From NCBI RefSeq assembly GCF_938015485.1, contig NZ_CALLVU010000154.1:1-52769 (forward strand): DNA of 52,769 nt, written 5' to 3'. Below are positions 26,241-34,171 of this stretch, in pieces (position 1 is the stretch's first letter; each line of letters starts with the position of its first letter). A model generated the notes under the pieces. The model was given only the letters and a program-made list of their open reading frames with translations, was not told the DNA's origin and did not search any database. The position numbers were made by a program, and so were the translations under genes. This stretch comes from an uncultured Lachnoanaerobaculum sp. GTDB taxonomy: Bacteria > Bacillota > Clostridia > Lachnospirales > Lachnospiraceae.

Positions 26241-27242
26241 TTATTTATCTTCTCCTGCCGCCTGAATTGCCGTGATTGCAACTACACCGACAATATCTTC
26301 AGCAGAACATCCTCTTGAAAGATCGTTTACAGGCTTTGCAATACCCTGACACATAGGTCCGTAAGCATTTGCCTTTGCAAGTCTTTGAACAAGCTTATAT
26401 CCGATATTTGCAGCATCAAGGTCAGGGAATACAAGTACATTTGCATGTCCTGCCACTTTTGAACCCGGTGCCTTAGCTTCTCCGACCTCAGGAACGATAG
26501 CCGCATCAAGCTGAAGTTCTCCGTCAAGACAAAGATCCGGAGCAAGCTCTTTTGCAATTCTTGTAGCCTCTACAACCTTTGTTACATCGTCATGCTTTGC
26601 ACTTCCCTTTGATGAGTGGCTGAGCATTGCAACCTTAGGCTCCTTTCCTACAAGGAACTTAAAGCTATCAGCTGATGAGAGTGCAATAGCTGCAAGCTTC
26701 TCAGGATCAGGATTTTGCTCAAGTGAGCAATCTGCAAATACAAATACACCGTCCTCTCCGAATTCACAGTTTGGAACTTCCATTACAAAGAATCCTGAAA
26801 CAAGCTTTGTACCCGGCTTTGTCTTTATTATCTGTAATGCAGGTCTTAATGTATTGGCTGTTGAATGACACGCACCGCTTACAAGTCCGTCAGCATCTCC
26901 CGCCTTGAGCATCAGGCATCCGTAAGTTGTATAGTCGCTAAGCATCTGCTTTCTTGCATCTTCATGAGTAAGTCCCTTTGACTTTCTGAGTTCTACAAAG
27001 AGGTCCTCATATTCTTTTGTCTTCTCATAAGTATTTGGATCAATTATTGTCGCTCCTGTGATATCAAAACCCTTTGAATACTCCTCCACTTCCTGTGGTG
27101 TTCCGATGATTATCAGGTTTGCCAAACCGTCTTTCAAGATTGTTTCGGCAGCCTTGAAGGTTCTCTTATCCATTGACTCCGGCAATATTATAGTTTTCTT
27201 ACTTTTCTTTGCTCTCTCTCTTAGTTGATCCATCATTGACAT
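26241..27242 (-). CDS. pta: Phosphate acetyltransferase
   Basis: Converts acetyl-CoA and phosphate to acetyl phosphate, feeding acetate kinase. The 333-residue, single-domain clostridial form carries the PTA domain only (KTIILPESMDKRTFKAA, DYTTYGCLMLKAGDADGLVSGA, SGFFVMEVP, GHANVLVFPDLDAANIGYKL), without the long N-terminal regulatory part of the enterobacterial enzyme. AAAGGG precedes the ATG. First gene of the pta-ackA operon, with its own candidate promoter upstream. Confidence 0.97.
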   Translation of the reverse strand: MSMMDQLRERAKKSKKTIILPESMDKRTFKAAETILKDGLANLIIIGTPQEVEEYSKGFDITGATIIDPNTYEKTKEYEDLFVELRKSKGLTHEDARKQMLSDYTTYGCLMLKAGDADGLVSGACHSTANTLRPALQIIKTKPGTKLVSGFFVMEVPNCEFGEDGVFVFADCSLEQNPDPEKLAAIALSSADSFKFLVGKEPKVAMLSHSSKGSAKHDDVTKVVEATRIAKELAPDLCLDGELQLDAAIVPEVGEAKAPGSKVAGHANVLVFPDLDAANIGYKLVQRLAKANAYGPMCQGIAKPVNDLSRGCSAEDIVGVVAITAIQAAGEDK

Positions 27243-27277
27243 ATGACATATCCCTTTCTGTTCTTACAGCATATAGC

Positions 27278-27306
27278 TTATATTTAACCTGTGCTTATTT
27301 GCACAA
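27278..27306 (-). promoter_or_regulatory. Candidate pta-ackA promoter
   Basis: Minus-strand -35 TTGTGC (27301-27306), 17-base spacer, -10 ATATAA (27278-27283), about 35 bases before the pta ATG. The hexamers are imperfect. Confidence 0.4.
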
Positions 27307-27325
27307 CAAAAAGCTCATCCGAGCT
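27300..27325 (-). terminator. Weak terminator between the YesL-like gene and pta
   Basis: A 5-bp stem, AGCTC (27312-27316) and GAGCT (27321-27325), is followed on the minus strand by TTTTTGTTG. It is short and may only partly stop transcription. Confidence 0.4.
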
Positions 27326-27420
27326 CATATATGTATAGTATAGTAAAAAAAAAGCCACAATACAAGCATTAAGATTAGTTAATAAAATAACAAAATGTCT
27401 AAAAATCAGTACAATATTTT

Positions 27421-28071
27421 TTATTCGTTATCCTCATTTATATATTTATCGAAGACCATATTGAACTGACTTGACTGAAACAGCGCTATTCCGGGAACCA
27501 GTATCAGCACAAGCATGGACATTACTCCCGGCAGTCTCATTATCAGATAATATACCGCTATAAGTATTATTACACTTCCCGCCAATATGATTATTGTTCT
27601 GACAAGGTGCTTTATAGACATGAAAAGCGCCAGTTTAAAAGTATGCTTTATCGGATTGATAAACTTTGCCTGTATAGGAAATATATATAAGAATATAAAC
27701 AGCCACAAAAGTATCAAAAAGCAGGTAACCGTAAATATTATCATTCTGATTACAGTATTTTGTATAGGTGAATAAAAACTGAAAAATCTTATATCAAATA
27801 ACAGTATGCCGCCTGTCAAAGCCATTATTATCCAAATAAGAGTGGACTGTTTTATATTGTCTTTGAAGCTGTGAAAGAACATTGTAAACATTCCTCCGCT
27901 GTCACGGTCCTTTGCTATCTTAAGTGTACAGTAATACATAGCCGTTGTAGACGCTCCGAAAGTTACTATCGGTATGGAGCATATCACCCAAAGCAAGTTC
28001 AGAATAAACAAATCCCATATTCTGCCCACAAATCTCCATACAGGATTGTCGTAATTAAAAAATCCGCCCAT
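27421..28071 (-). CDS. YesL family membrane protein (DUF624)
   Basis: A 216-residue integral membrane protein with about five hydrophobic spans (near 18-40, 75-95, 108-130, 145-165 and 170-195). The N-terminal FFNYDNPVWRFVGRIWDLFILNLLW pattern is typical of DUF624/YesL. In Bacillus yesL lies in a rhamnogalacturonan-use cluster, and related genes often accompany sugar ABC transporters, but the biochemical role is unknown. AAGGAG precedes the ATG at 28071. It is divergent from the kdu regulator, across two direct operator-like repeats, suggesting shared control with uronate metabolism. Confidence 0.85.
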   Translation of the reverse strand: MGGFFNYDNPVWRFVGRIWDLFILNLLWVICSIPIVTFGASTTAMYYCTLKIAKDRDSGGMFTMFFHSFKDNIKQSTLIWIIMALTGGILLFDIRFFSFYSPIQNTVIRMIIFTVTCFLILLWLFIFLYIFPIQAKFINPIKHTFKLALFMSIKHLVRTIIILAGSVIILIAVYYLIMRLPGVMSMLVLILVPGIALFQSSQFNMVFDKYINEDNE

Positions 28072-28092
28072 ATATTTCTCCTTGTTATTTTT

Positions 28093-28131
28093 TCTTGGAT
28101 ACAAGTTTATCTAAATCTTGGATACAAGTTT
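28093..28131. promoter_or_regulatory. Tandem GntR-type operators in the yesL-kdu divergent region
   Basis: Two identical 16-base copies of TCTTGGATACAAGTTT (28093-28108 and 28116-28131), 23 bases apart start to start. Each holds the dyad CTTG-GATA-CAAG, the style of sites bound by FadR-subfamily GntR regulators, and such a regulator is the next gene. A degenerate third copy, CTTGTAAACCTG, matching 8 of 12, is at 28168-28179. Confidence 0.75.
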
Positions 28132-28135
28132 TTGA

Positions 28136-28164
28136 TTGACTTATTAAAATATCCGTTATATTAT
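28136..28164 (+). promoter_or_regulatory. Promoter of the regulator-kduI-kduD operon
   Basis: TTGACT (28136-28141), a 17-base spacer and TATTAT (28159-28164). It begins five bases after the second operator copy. Confidence 0.7.
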
Positions 28165-28237
28165 GGTCTTGTAAACCTGTTAATCATAGCATAAAACAAT
28201 GCTCGCCTACAAGGTTAATTTACGTCTGAAAGGGGGT

Positions 28238-28912
28238 ATGAGTATTTCTACCGTTCAAAATATTTATTCGGAAATTGAAAACGATATATTGATGCTTAAG
28301 CTTAAACCCGGACAGCTTATAAGTGAAAACAGCCTTTGCACCAGATACAATGTTTCAAGAACACCGATACGATCCGCGCTTTCAAGACTTGCAGGCTCCG
28401 GACTTGTAGATATAGTTCCAAAGAGCGGTTCAAGAGTATCCATGATAAATATGGAAATTGTCAAGCAAATCATATATGAAAGGTTTGCACTTGAGAGTAT
28501 GGTGCTGAAAGACTTCATCGCCGTTGCAACAGAGGGCGATATTAAAAAGATTGAAAAGAGCGTTATCAAGCTTACAAAAAGCTATGAGAGCACTAAAAAC
28601 TTTAAGCCCGATAAATTCAAGGAGACAGATTTATCCATGCATGAATTATGGTATAAAAAGACCGGACATACCTATCTTTGGGAGCAGATAAGAAAATCCG
28701 ACTCCAATTACACAAGATTTTGCATACTGGATATGCTTGAATGTAAAAACTACGAGCAGGTAATACTTGAGCATAAGCAGATGTATGAGATGATTAAAAA
28801 CAGAGATACCTCTAAGATAGAGGAAATAGTTAAAAAGCATCTTTACGGCGGTATTGAGAGGGTCAATGCGGCCTTAAGCAACAAATTTGATGAAATGTTT
28901 ATAGCATATTAA
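28238..28912 (+). CDS. GntR-family (FadR/FCD type) transcriptional regulator
   Basis: A 224-residue regulator with an N-terminal winged helix (IYSEIENDILMLKLKPGQLISENSLCTRYNVSRTPIRSALSRL) and a C-terminal helical FCD effector domain containing RFALESMVLKDF and HELWYKKTGH. Such proteins usually bind sugar acids. The ATG at 28238 follows AAAGGGGG; the first ATG at 28199 lacks a ribosome site. It is the first gene of an operon with kduI and kduD, so it likely senses a uronate breakdown product and binds the two CTTGGATACAAG sites upstream. Whether it represses or activates is not shown. Confidence 0.92.
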   Translation: MSISTVQNIYSEIENDILMLKLKPGQLISENSLCTRYNVSRTPIRSALSRLAGSGLVDIVPKSGSRVSMINMEIVKQIIYERFALESMVLKDFIAVATEGDIKKIEKSVIKLTKSYESTKNFKPDKFKETDLSMHELWYKKTGHTYLWEQIRKSDSNYTRFCILDMLECKNYEQVILEHKQMYEMIKNRDTSKIEEIVKKHLYGGIERVNAALSNKFDEMFIAY

Positions 28913-28922
28913 AGGAGGATTT

Positions 28923-29765
28923 ATGGACATTCGTTATTCGGCAAATCAAAGAGACTTTAAATTTTACACCACAGACGAGATAAGAGATGAATTCCTTATT
29001 CAGGACCTTTATCAGCCTGATACTGTAGTTGCAGTGTATTCACATGTGGACAGAATGGTAACTTTAGGCTGTATGCCTGTAAATGAGACAGTTTCCATAG
29101 ATAAAGGAATTGATGTGTGGTCAAACTTCGGCACAAGCTACTTTCTTGAAAGAAGAGAAATAGGTATTTTCAATATAGGCGGCAAGGGTGAAATCGTAGC
29201 GGATGATGAAACCTTCACACTTCACTATAAAGATTGCCTATATATCACAAAGGGTACAAAAAACGTTACATTCAGAAGTTTTGACAAAAGCAATCCTGCA
29301 CAGTTTTATATGGTAAGTGCTCCTGCACATATTTCATATAAGACAAAATTTATATCAATAAAGGATGCCGCAAAAAAGCCTCTCGGAGATAATAAGACTT
29401 CAAATAAGAGAGTCATCAATCAGTTTATACATCCGGATGTCCTTCAAACCGCTCAGCTTTCCATGGGTATGACTGTGCTTGACGAGGGTAATGTATGGAA
29501 TACAATGCCTGCACATACACATGAGAGAAGAATGGAAATTTATATGTACTTTGAAGTTCCGAAGGACAATGTTATCTTCCACCTTATGGGTGAGCCTAAC
29601 GAAACCAGACATATTGTAATGCACAATGAAGAAGCCGTCATATCTCCGTCATGGAGTATACACTCTGCTGCAGGTACATCAAACTATACCTTTATCTGGG
29701 CAATGGGCGGCGAAAATCAGGCATTTGACGATATGGATGTTATAAAGAATGAGGATTTGAGATAA
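28923..29765 (+). CDS. kduI: 5-dehydro-4-deoxy-D-glucuronate isomerase KduI
   Basis: Isomerises 5-keto-4-deoxyuronate, the product of pectin or glycosaminoglycan unsaturated disaccharides, to 2,5-diketo-3-deoxygluconate. The 280-residue cupin shows the metal ligands of the family: MPAHTHERRMEIY with His198, His200 and Glu205, and His247 in SWSIHSAAG. These match the known enterobacterial zinc site with a two-residue offset. GGAGG lies four bases before the ATG. Its stop overlaps the kduD start as TAATG. Confidence 0.96.
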   Translation: MDIRYSANQRDFKFYTTDEIRDEFLIQDLYQPDTVVAVYSHVDRMVTLGCMPVNETVSIDKGIDVWSNFGTSYFLERREIGIFNIGGKGEIVADDETFTLHYKDCLYITKGTKNVTFRSFDKSNPAQFYMVSAPAHISYKTKFISIKDAAKKPLGDNKTSNKRVINQFIHPDVLQTAQLSMGMTVLDEGNVWNTMPAHTHERRMEIYMYFEVPKDNVIFHLMGEPNETRHIVMHNEEAVISPSWSIHSAAGTSNYTFIWAMGGENQAFDDMDVIKNEDLR

Positions 29766-30568
29766 TGGAGAATGTTTTAAACAGTTTCAGACTTGACGGG
29801 AAAATCGCACTTGTTACAGGTGCATCTCACGGTATAGGCTTTTCAATGGCAAAAGCACTTTCCGACGCAGGTGCGAGGGTAGTATTTAACAGCAGTTCAG
29901 AGGACGGACTGAAAAAAGGTCTTGAAGCATATAAAAAAGAAAATATCGAAGCAAAGGGTTATGTATGTGATGTAACCGATGAAGAAGAAGTAAAAAAGAT
30001 GGTTGCCGATATCGAAAAGAATATCGGTGAAATAGATATTCTTATAAACAATGCCGGCATCATAAAAAGAATTCCGATGACAGATATGAGCGTGGATGAG
30101 TTTAACTCGGTTATAGATGTGGACCTTATAGCACCTTTTATTATGGCAAAGGCTGTTTTAACGGGTATGGTAAAAAGAAGAAGCGGCAAAATAATAAATA
30201 TCTGCTCCATGATGAGTGAACTTGGAAGAGAAACTGTAAGCGCCTATGCCGCTGCAAAGGGCGGTCTTAAGATGCTTACAAAAAACATTGCTTCTGAATA
30301 CGGTCAGTACAATATTCAGTGTAACGGAATCGGACCTGGATATATTGCAACCTCACAGACTGCACCTCTTCGTGAGGTCCAGCCTGACGGAAGCAAACAT
30401 CCTTTTGATTCCTTTATACTTGCAAAGACTCCTGCAAACAGATGGGGTGACCCTGTTGACCTTGCAGGCCCTGTAGTATTCTTATCATCCCCTGCATCCG
30501 ACTTTGTAAACGGACATATACTCTATGTAGACGGCGGAATACTTGCTTATATAGGAAAACAACCTTAA
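29765..30568 (+). CDS. kduD: 2-dehydro-3-deoxy-D-gluconate 5-dehydrogenase KduD
   Basis: Short-chain dehydrogenase (267 residues) that reduces 2,5-diketo-3-deoxygluconate to 2-keto-3-deoxygluconate, the next step after KduI. It has the cofactor motif TGASHGIG (18-25), NNAG, and the catalytic Ser148, Tyr161 and Lys165 (YAAAKGG). The KduD assignment rests mainly on its one-base overlap with kduI; by sequence alone a gluconate 5-dehydrogenase-type SDR is equally possible. Kinase and aldolase genes for the following steps are not in the window. Confidence 0.92.
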   Translation: MENVLNSFRLDGKIALVTGASHGIGFSMAKALSDAGARVVFNSSSEDGLKKGLEAYKKENIEAKGYVCDVTDEEEVKKMVADIEKNIGEIDILINNAGIIKRIPMTDMSVDEFNSVIDVDLIAPFIMAKAVLTGMVKRRSGKIINICSMMSELGRETVSAYAAAKGGLKMLTKNIASEYGQYNIQCNGIGPGYIATSQTAPLREVQPDGSKHPFDSFILAKTPANRWGDPVDLAGPVVFLSSPASDFVNGHILYVDGGILAYIGKQP

Positions 30569-30577
30569 AATAAAAAC

Positions 30578-30609
30578 GGCAGCTTCAATATCTGAAGCTG
30601 TCATTTTTT
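30578..30609 (+). terminator. Bidirectional terminator between kduD and the ABC permease gene
   Basis: CAGCTTCA (30580-30587) pairs with TGAAGCTG (30593-30600), followed by ATTTTTT on the plus strand; the minus tail TTTTTATTTTA also suits termination of the convergent permease gene. Confidence 0.88.
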
Positions 30610-30611
30610 AC

Positions 30612-32777
30612 TTATTTAACATTTTCAGGTATATCCCCTCTTTTGAAGTGGTACTGCAAGCCGCCTCCATAGGCATCACTTATATCACTTTTTAAATAGA
30701 TTAATACATTAAAGTCTACATCCTCATTCAAATCCTCTTTATAAGGGCTGTCACATACGACAACTTTATCAAGTATCTCTTCTATATCCTTGGCATCAGT
30801 AAATACCTTGGTTCCGGTTTCATTGTATGAATCATAGTACTCTTCTATTTGCTCAGGCTTAAACTCACTTACCTCTATCCTGTCTATATCCTCTACAGAC
30901 ACTTTTTCCTTTACATCCACACCCATTTCCTTAAGCATGGCAACAGTCTCTTTAAACTCAGGGTAAACAGGGTAATATCCCACATCGTCCATCAAATCCG
31001 CATATTTGCTGTCGGATGAATAATCACTGTAGTTTCCGCTGTCCTTATATGCAGCATCCAAAATCTTTTGTGCATAGGCATCATTGAATCTTATTGATGC
31101 AAAAGGATATGACTTTACCTTTGTATCATATTTCAGGCTTAGAAGTTCCTTCTTATAAACATCTGCAAGCTTAGCCAAATCTCCGTTTTCAGATGTCAGG
31201 TGCTTATCATTATCTCTTATACCGTTAAAGTCCACACTTACTATATTTTTTGAATCCTCAGAAAGTATCGGATACATTCCCATTTTGTAGCCTTCATCAT
31301 CGTATATACTTGAAAGTTCTTTTATAGCGGCATCAAAATCAATATTGTAGACTCTTTGCACTTTTTTGCCCGATTTAAGCTTATATGATATAAGCACACG
31401 CTCTGATATACTGTCCGCACGCCATTCACTGTTTAAATTGGCTACTCCAAGCTTTGCAAGTGCCACAACAGCTTCCTTATCTTTTATATTCATCTCTTGC
31501 ATAAGCATAGATTCTATATCTTTATCACTTGCATACTCGATATTTGTAATTGAATCATACATTGTTTCATTATGAAAGCCCATTTTATTAAAATACTGTG
31601 ATACATTGCTCTCCAAAAAATCCGATACTACAGCGGCACTGCTTATATCACTTACCTTCGGTATATATCTGTCGTAGCCGAATATATCAAACTGAAATAT
31701 CGCCGCAATAAATAAAGAAATAACTATACATATAAGCATCTGCAGCTTCTTTGCAAAAATCTTTTTAAAGTCCTGATTATATATTATCTCCATTATACAA
31801 TGTGTGATAATTCCGGCGGAGACGGCCCCGAATACTCCCCACGCAATACTGTCACTCATCATCTCATGACCGAACAGGTACATAAGCATACTCATAAAGA
31901 TTACCGTCATAAACTTTATCGGCAGCTTTATTATATTAAAACTGATACTCTTACCGGCACTCTCAGAGGCTCTCTTCTTATATAGAAGTAAATTTATTAC
32001 AATCAAAACTATACTGCCAACTACGGCTATAATCATCTTTTCATGCAGGCCGCCTGCAAACACTCCGAAGATAACCGTAATACCTGAAAGTTTAAGCAAA
32101 ACTTTTTCCGCTATAAACCCTACCTTATAATATGTATCAAAGAATGTACTTTCATATTCGCTTATCAACAGTGAAAAAGTCGGTGCATAAAAGTTTAAAA
32201 ATCCGCATGCCAATATTCCGATAAGCATATTTCCTGTGAGCATTATTGCAAATATTACTATTGTATAATTGAATATAAAAAGCAATATCCACTCTACCAC
32301 AGAGAAAAATGTTGTTACAATGATACCTGCATCACCCATGTTTACAAGCACAAGTAAGCTTGCAATAAAAGAACAGACAATATAAGGCAAAATTACAATG
32401 ATTATTCCGTTTAATGTTTTTACAAAGAACAGCACTTCTCTTCTTATAGGCAGACTGTGGTACATATCCACTTTCTTTTTTGAATAAAGATATGAAAATC
32501 CCGACATCGCCACAACCACCGCCAATACTACAAATATAAACGCAAAAAGCGGATTTTTTATACCTATATAACTGTAGAACGTCTGTACAAACTCTACCTT
32601 ATCGCTTAACAAATCCGTAGGCTCCAAAAATGCACTGTTATATTTGTACATACTTAACATCATAGCTGTTCCCACAATATGTGAAAAGAAGAATATCAGA
32701 ATGCTGACGGCAAGTGTCCAAATCCTTACCTTAAAATCTTCCTTCAGCAGTTTAAAAAATAAGCTTTTTGATGTCAT
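30612..32777 (-). CDS. ABC transporter permease with a large extracytoplasmic domain
   Basis: A 721-residue membrane protein. About ten hydrophobic spans fill the first half (for example near 24-45, 70-90, 115-140 and 150-195, with others up to about 370), and the last roughly 340 residues are a soluble, charged domain after a final span near LQMLICIVISLFIAAIFQF. This layout matches ABC-2-type permeases of YtrA-regulated systems in Firmicutes. The substrate is unknown. The ATG at 32777 follows GGAGG and lies inside the 3' end of the ATPase gene. It is the last gene of the ytrA-ATPase-permease operon. Confidence 0.85.
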   Translation of the reverse strand: MTSKSLFFKLLKEDFKVRIWTLAVSILIFFFSHIVGTAMMLSMYKYNSAFLEPTDLLSDKVEFVQTFYSYIGIKNPLFAFIFVVLAVVVAMSGFSYLYSKKKVDMYHSLPIRREVLFFVKTLNGIIIVILPYIVCSFIASLLVLVNMGDAGIIVTTFFSVVEWILLFIFNYTIVIFAIMLTGNMLIGILACGFLNFYAPTFSLLISEYESTFFDTYYKVGFIAEKVLLKLSGITVIFGVFAGGLHEKMIIAVVGSIVLIVINLLLYKKRASESAGKSISFNIIKLPIKFMTVIFMSMLMYLFGHEMMSDSIAWGVFGAVSAGIITHCIMEIIYNQDFKKIFAKKLQMLICIVISLFIAAIFQFDIFGYDRYIPKVSDISSAAVVSDFLESNVSQYFNKMGFHNETMYDSITNIEYASDKDIESMLMQEMNIKDKEAVVALAKLGVANLNSEWRADSISERVLISYKLKSGKKVQRVYNIDFDAAIKELSSIYDDEGYKMGMYPILSEDSKNIVSVDFNGIRDNDKHLTSENGDLAKLADVYKKELLSLKYDTKVKSYPFASIRFNDAYAQKILDAAYKDSGNYSDYSSDSKYADLMDDVGYYPVYPEFKETVAMLKEMGVDVKEKVSVEDIDRIEVSEFKPEQIEEYYDSYNETGTKVFTDAKDIEEILDKVVVCDSPYKEDLNEDVDFNVLIYLKSDISDAYGGGLQYHFKRGDIPENVK

Positions 32778-33651
32778 AACCGTAGACCTCCGTTTCACTT
32801 ATAAATATTTCTTCAAGACTAAGATCCATCATCTCAAAAAATACCGGATGAAACTCTTCCATCTTAGCCCTTATCTCTTCTTCCTCTCCCTTTACTGTGA
32901 TTGTATACACACGCCCGCTGTTTTTCATCTGCATAATATCAAGCAACTTTAACCTGTCCATATCGAAATCACTTTCAAACACACACTGTATTTTATGAAT
33001 ATTAAGTTTCATATCCGATACATCTTTTGAAAGAAGTATTCCTCCTTTATGTAAAAGTCCTACATGGTCACAGATGTCCTCAAGCTCTCTTAAGTTGTGT
33101 GAAGCTATTATAGGAGTCAGACCTCTCTCATCCATCTCCTTTGCAAAAAGGCTCTTCACCGCCTGTCTCATAACAGGGTCAAGTCCGTCAAAGGTTTCAT
33201 CGCAGAGCAGATACTTGGTATTTGCCGCCACTCCGAGTGCAATGCAAAGCTGCTTTTTCATTCCCTTTGAAAAGGTATTTATCTTTCTGTTTATACCAAG
33301 GTCAAGTGCGGACAACAGCTTTTCACACTTGTAGGTATCGAAGTTTTTATATACGGAAGAATAAAATTTCATCATTTCCTTTGCATTGGTGTTTGCAAAG
33401 AAATACTGCTCATCAGAGATATAAAAAAACTTCTCTTTTGCATTTATATTTTCAAATACACTCTCATCATCAATAAGTATCTCACCGCTCTCAGGCTTTA
33501 GTATTCCTGCAAGTATCTTTAAAAAGGTACTCTTTCCGGCACCGTTGGTTCCTATAAGTCCGAAGACATTTCCGTCCCTTATAGTTGCGCTTATATTGTC
33601 AAGTGCCTTGATATCTTCAAAGCTCTTACTTAAGTTCTTGGCTTCAATCAT
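32752..33651 (-). CDS. ABC transporter ATP-binding protein (YtrB-like)
   Basis: A 299-residue ATPase. Walker A GTNGAGKST (about 37-45), signature TFSKGMKKQLCIALG, Walker B YLLCDETFDGLD and the H-loop ASHNLREL are all intact. The roughly 90-residue C-terminal extension is common in ATPases that pair with ABC-2 permeases. Its start overlaps the regulator stop as ATGA and its end overlaps the permease start by 26 bases. Probably exports a peptide-like or envelope-active compound, or acts in stress response; the substrate cannot be read from the sequence. Confidence 0.9.
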   Translation of the reverse strand: MIEAKNLSKSFEDIKALDNISATIRDGNVFGLIGTNGAGKSTFLKILAGILKPESGEILIDDESVFENINAKEKFFYISDEQYFFANTNAKEMMKFYSSVYKNFDTYKCEKLLSALDLGINRKINTFSKGMKKQLCIALGVAANTKYLLCDETFDGLDPVMRQAVKSLFAKEMDERGLTPIIASHNLRELEDICDHVGLLHKGGILLSKDVSDMKLNIHKIQCVFESDFDMDRLKLLDIMQMKNSGRVYTITVKGEEEEIRAKMEEFHPVFFEMMDLSLEEIFISETEVYGYDIKKLIF

Positions 33652-34019
33652 ACTTCCTCCTTCTTTTTGTAGAATTCATCCGCTTTTTTACAAAATTCAT
33701 CCCTGTCTATAAGTCTCTTTGACTTGTCTACCAGCTCTCTAAGTTCATTGAACAAGACATTTTTCTTATTTTCCTTTATTTTGTCCATATCCGATACAAA
33801 ACTTCCGATACCTTTTACACTGTATACATAGCCTTCGCGCTCAAGCTCGATATAGGCCTTTTGTATAGTGTTCGGATTTATTGAAAGATCCATTGCAAGG
33901 CTTCTCACAGACGGAAGCTTATCCCCCGGAGACAACACCCCTATAAGCATCAGATCGGACAGCTTGTCTACCACCTGCTCATATATAGGTCTCTTATCCC
34001 TTGAGTCAATCACAATCAT
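33648..34019 (-). CDS. GntR-family regulator, YtrA type
   Basis: A 123-residue regulator of the small YtrA subfamily: an N-terminal winged helix (RPIYEQVVDKLSDLMLIG, LPSVRSLAMDLSINPNTIQKAYIELEREG) and a short C-terminal helical dimer region. YtrA proteins usually repress their own ABC operon and release it on envelope stress or antibiotics. It heads the regulator-ATPase-permease operon and overlaps the ATPase gene by four bases. An inverted repeat downstream of the -10 element is the likely operator. Confidence 0.92.
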   Translation of the reverse strand: MIVIDSRDKRPIYEQVVDKLSDLMLIGVLSPGDKLPSVRSLAMDLSINPNTIQKAYIELEREGYVYSVKGIGSFVSDMDKIKENKKNVLFNELRELVDKSKRLIDRDEFCKKADEFYKKKEEV

Positions 34020-34033
34020 AGGCTTCTCCTTTA

Positions 34034-34088
34034 ACTGTATTATCTATCATAGTACAGTAAGTATAGCATTATCTTTAATTAATTTCAA
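34034..34088 (-). promoter_or_regulatory. ytrA-type operon promoter and candidate operator
   Basis: Minus-strand -35 TTGAAA (34083-34088), 17-base spacer, -10 TATACT (34060-34065). Just downstream, ACTGTA (34034-34039) and TACAGT (34053-34058) form a perfect 6-bp inverted repeat with a 13-base spacer over the start site, a position suited to repression. Confidence 0.68.
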
Positions 34089-34110
34089 TATCCAAGTAAA
34101 ATTTTATATA

Positions 34111-34139
34111 TGGAAAATCCCCTAAAACAATGCTATAAT
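34111..34139 (+). promoter_or_regulatory. Promoter of typA
   Basis: Extended -10 TGCTATAAT (TATAAT at 34134-34139) with a weak -35 TGGAAA (34111-34116) at 17-base spacing. It lies back to back with the ytrA-type promoter. Confidence 0.65.
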
Positions 34140-34171
34140 AGGTATTTGTAAATTTTTATGAGGAAGTATAT

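Noticed and set aside
28075..28135. A minus-strand promoter for the YesL-like gene within the operator repeats
   Set aside because: A TAGATA element can be found but no acceptable -35 at 16-18 bases.
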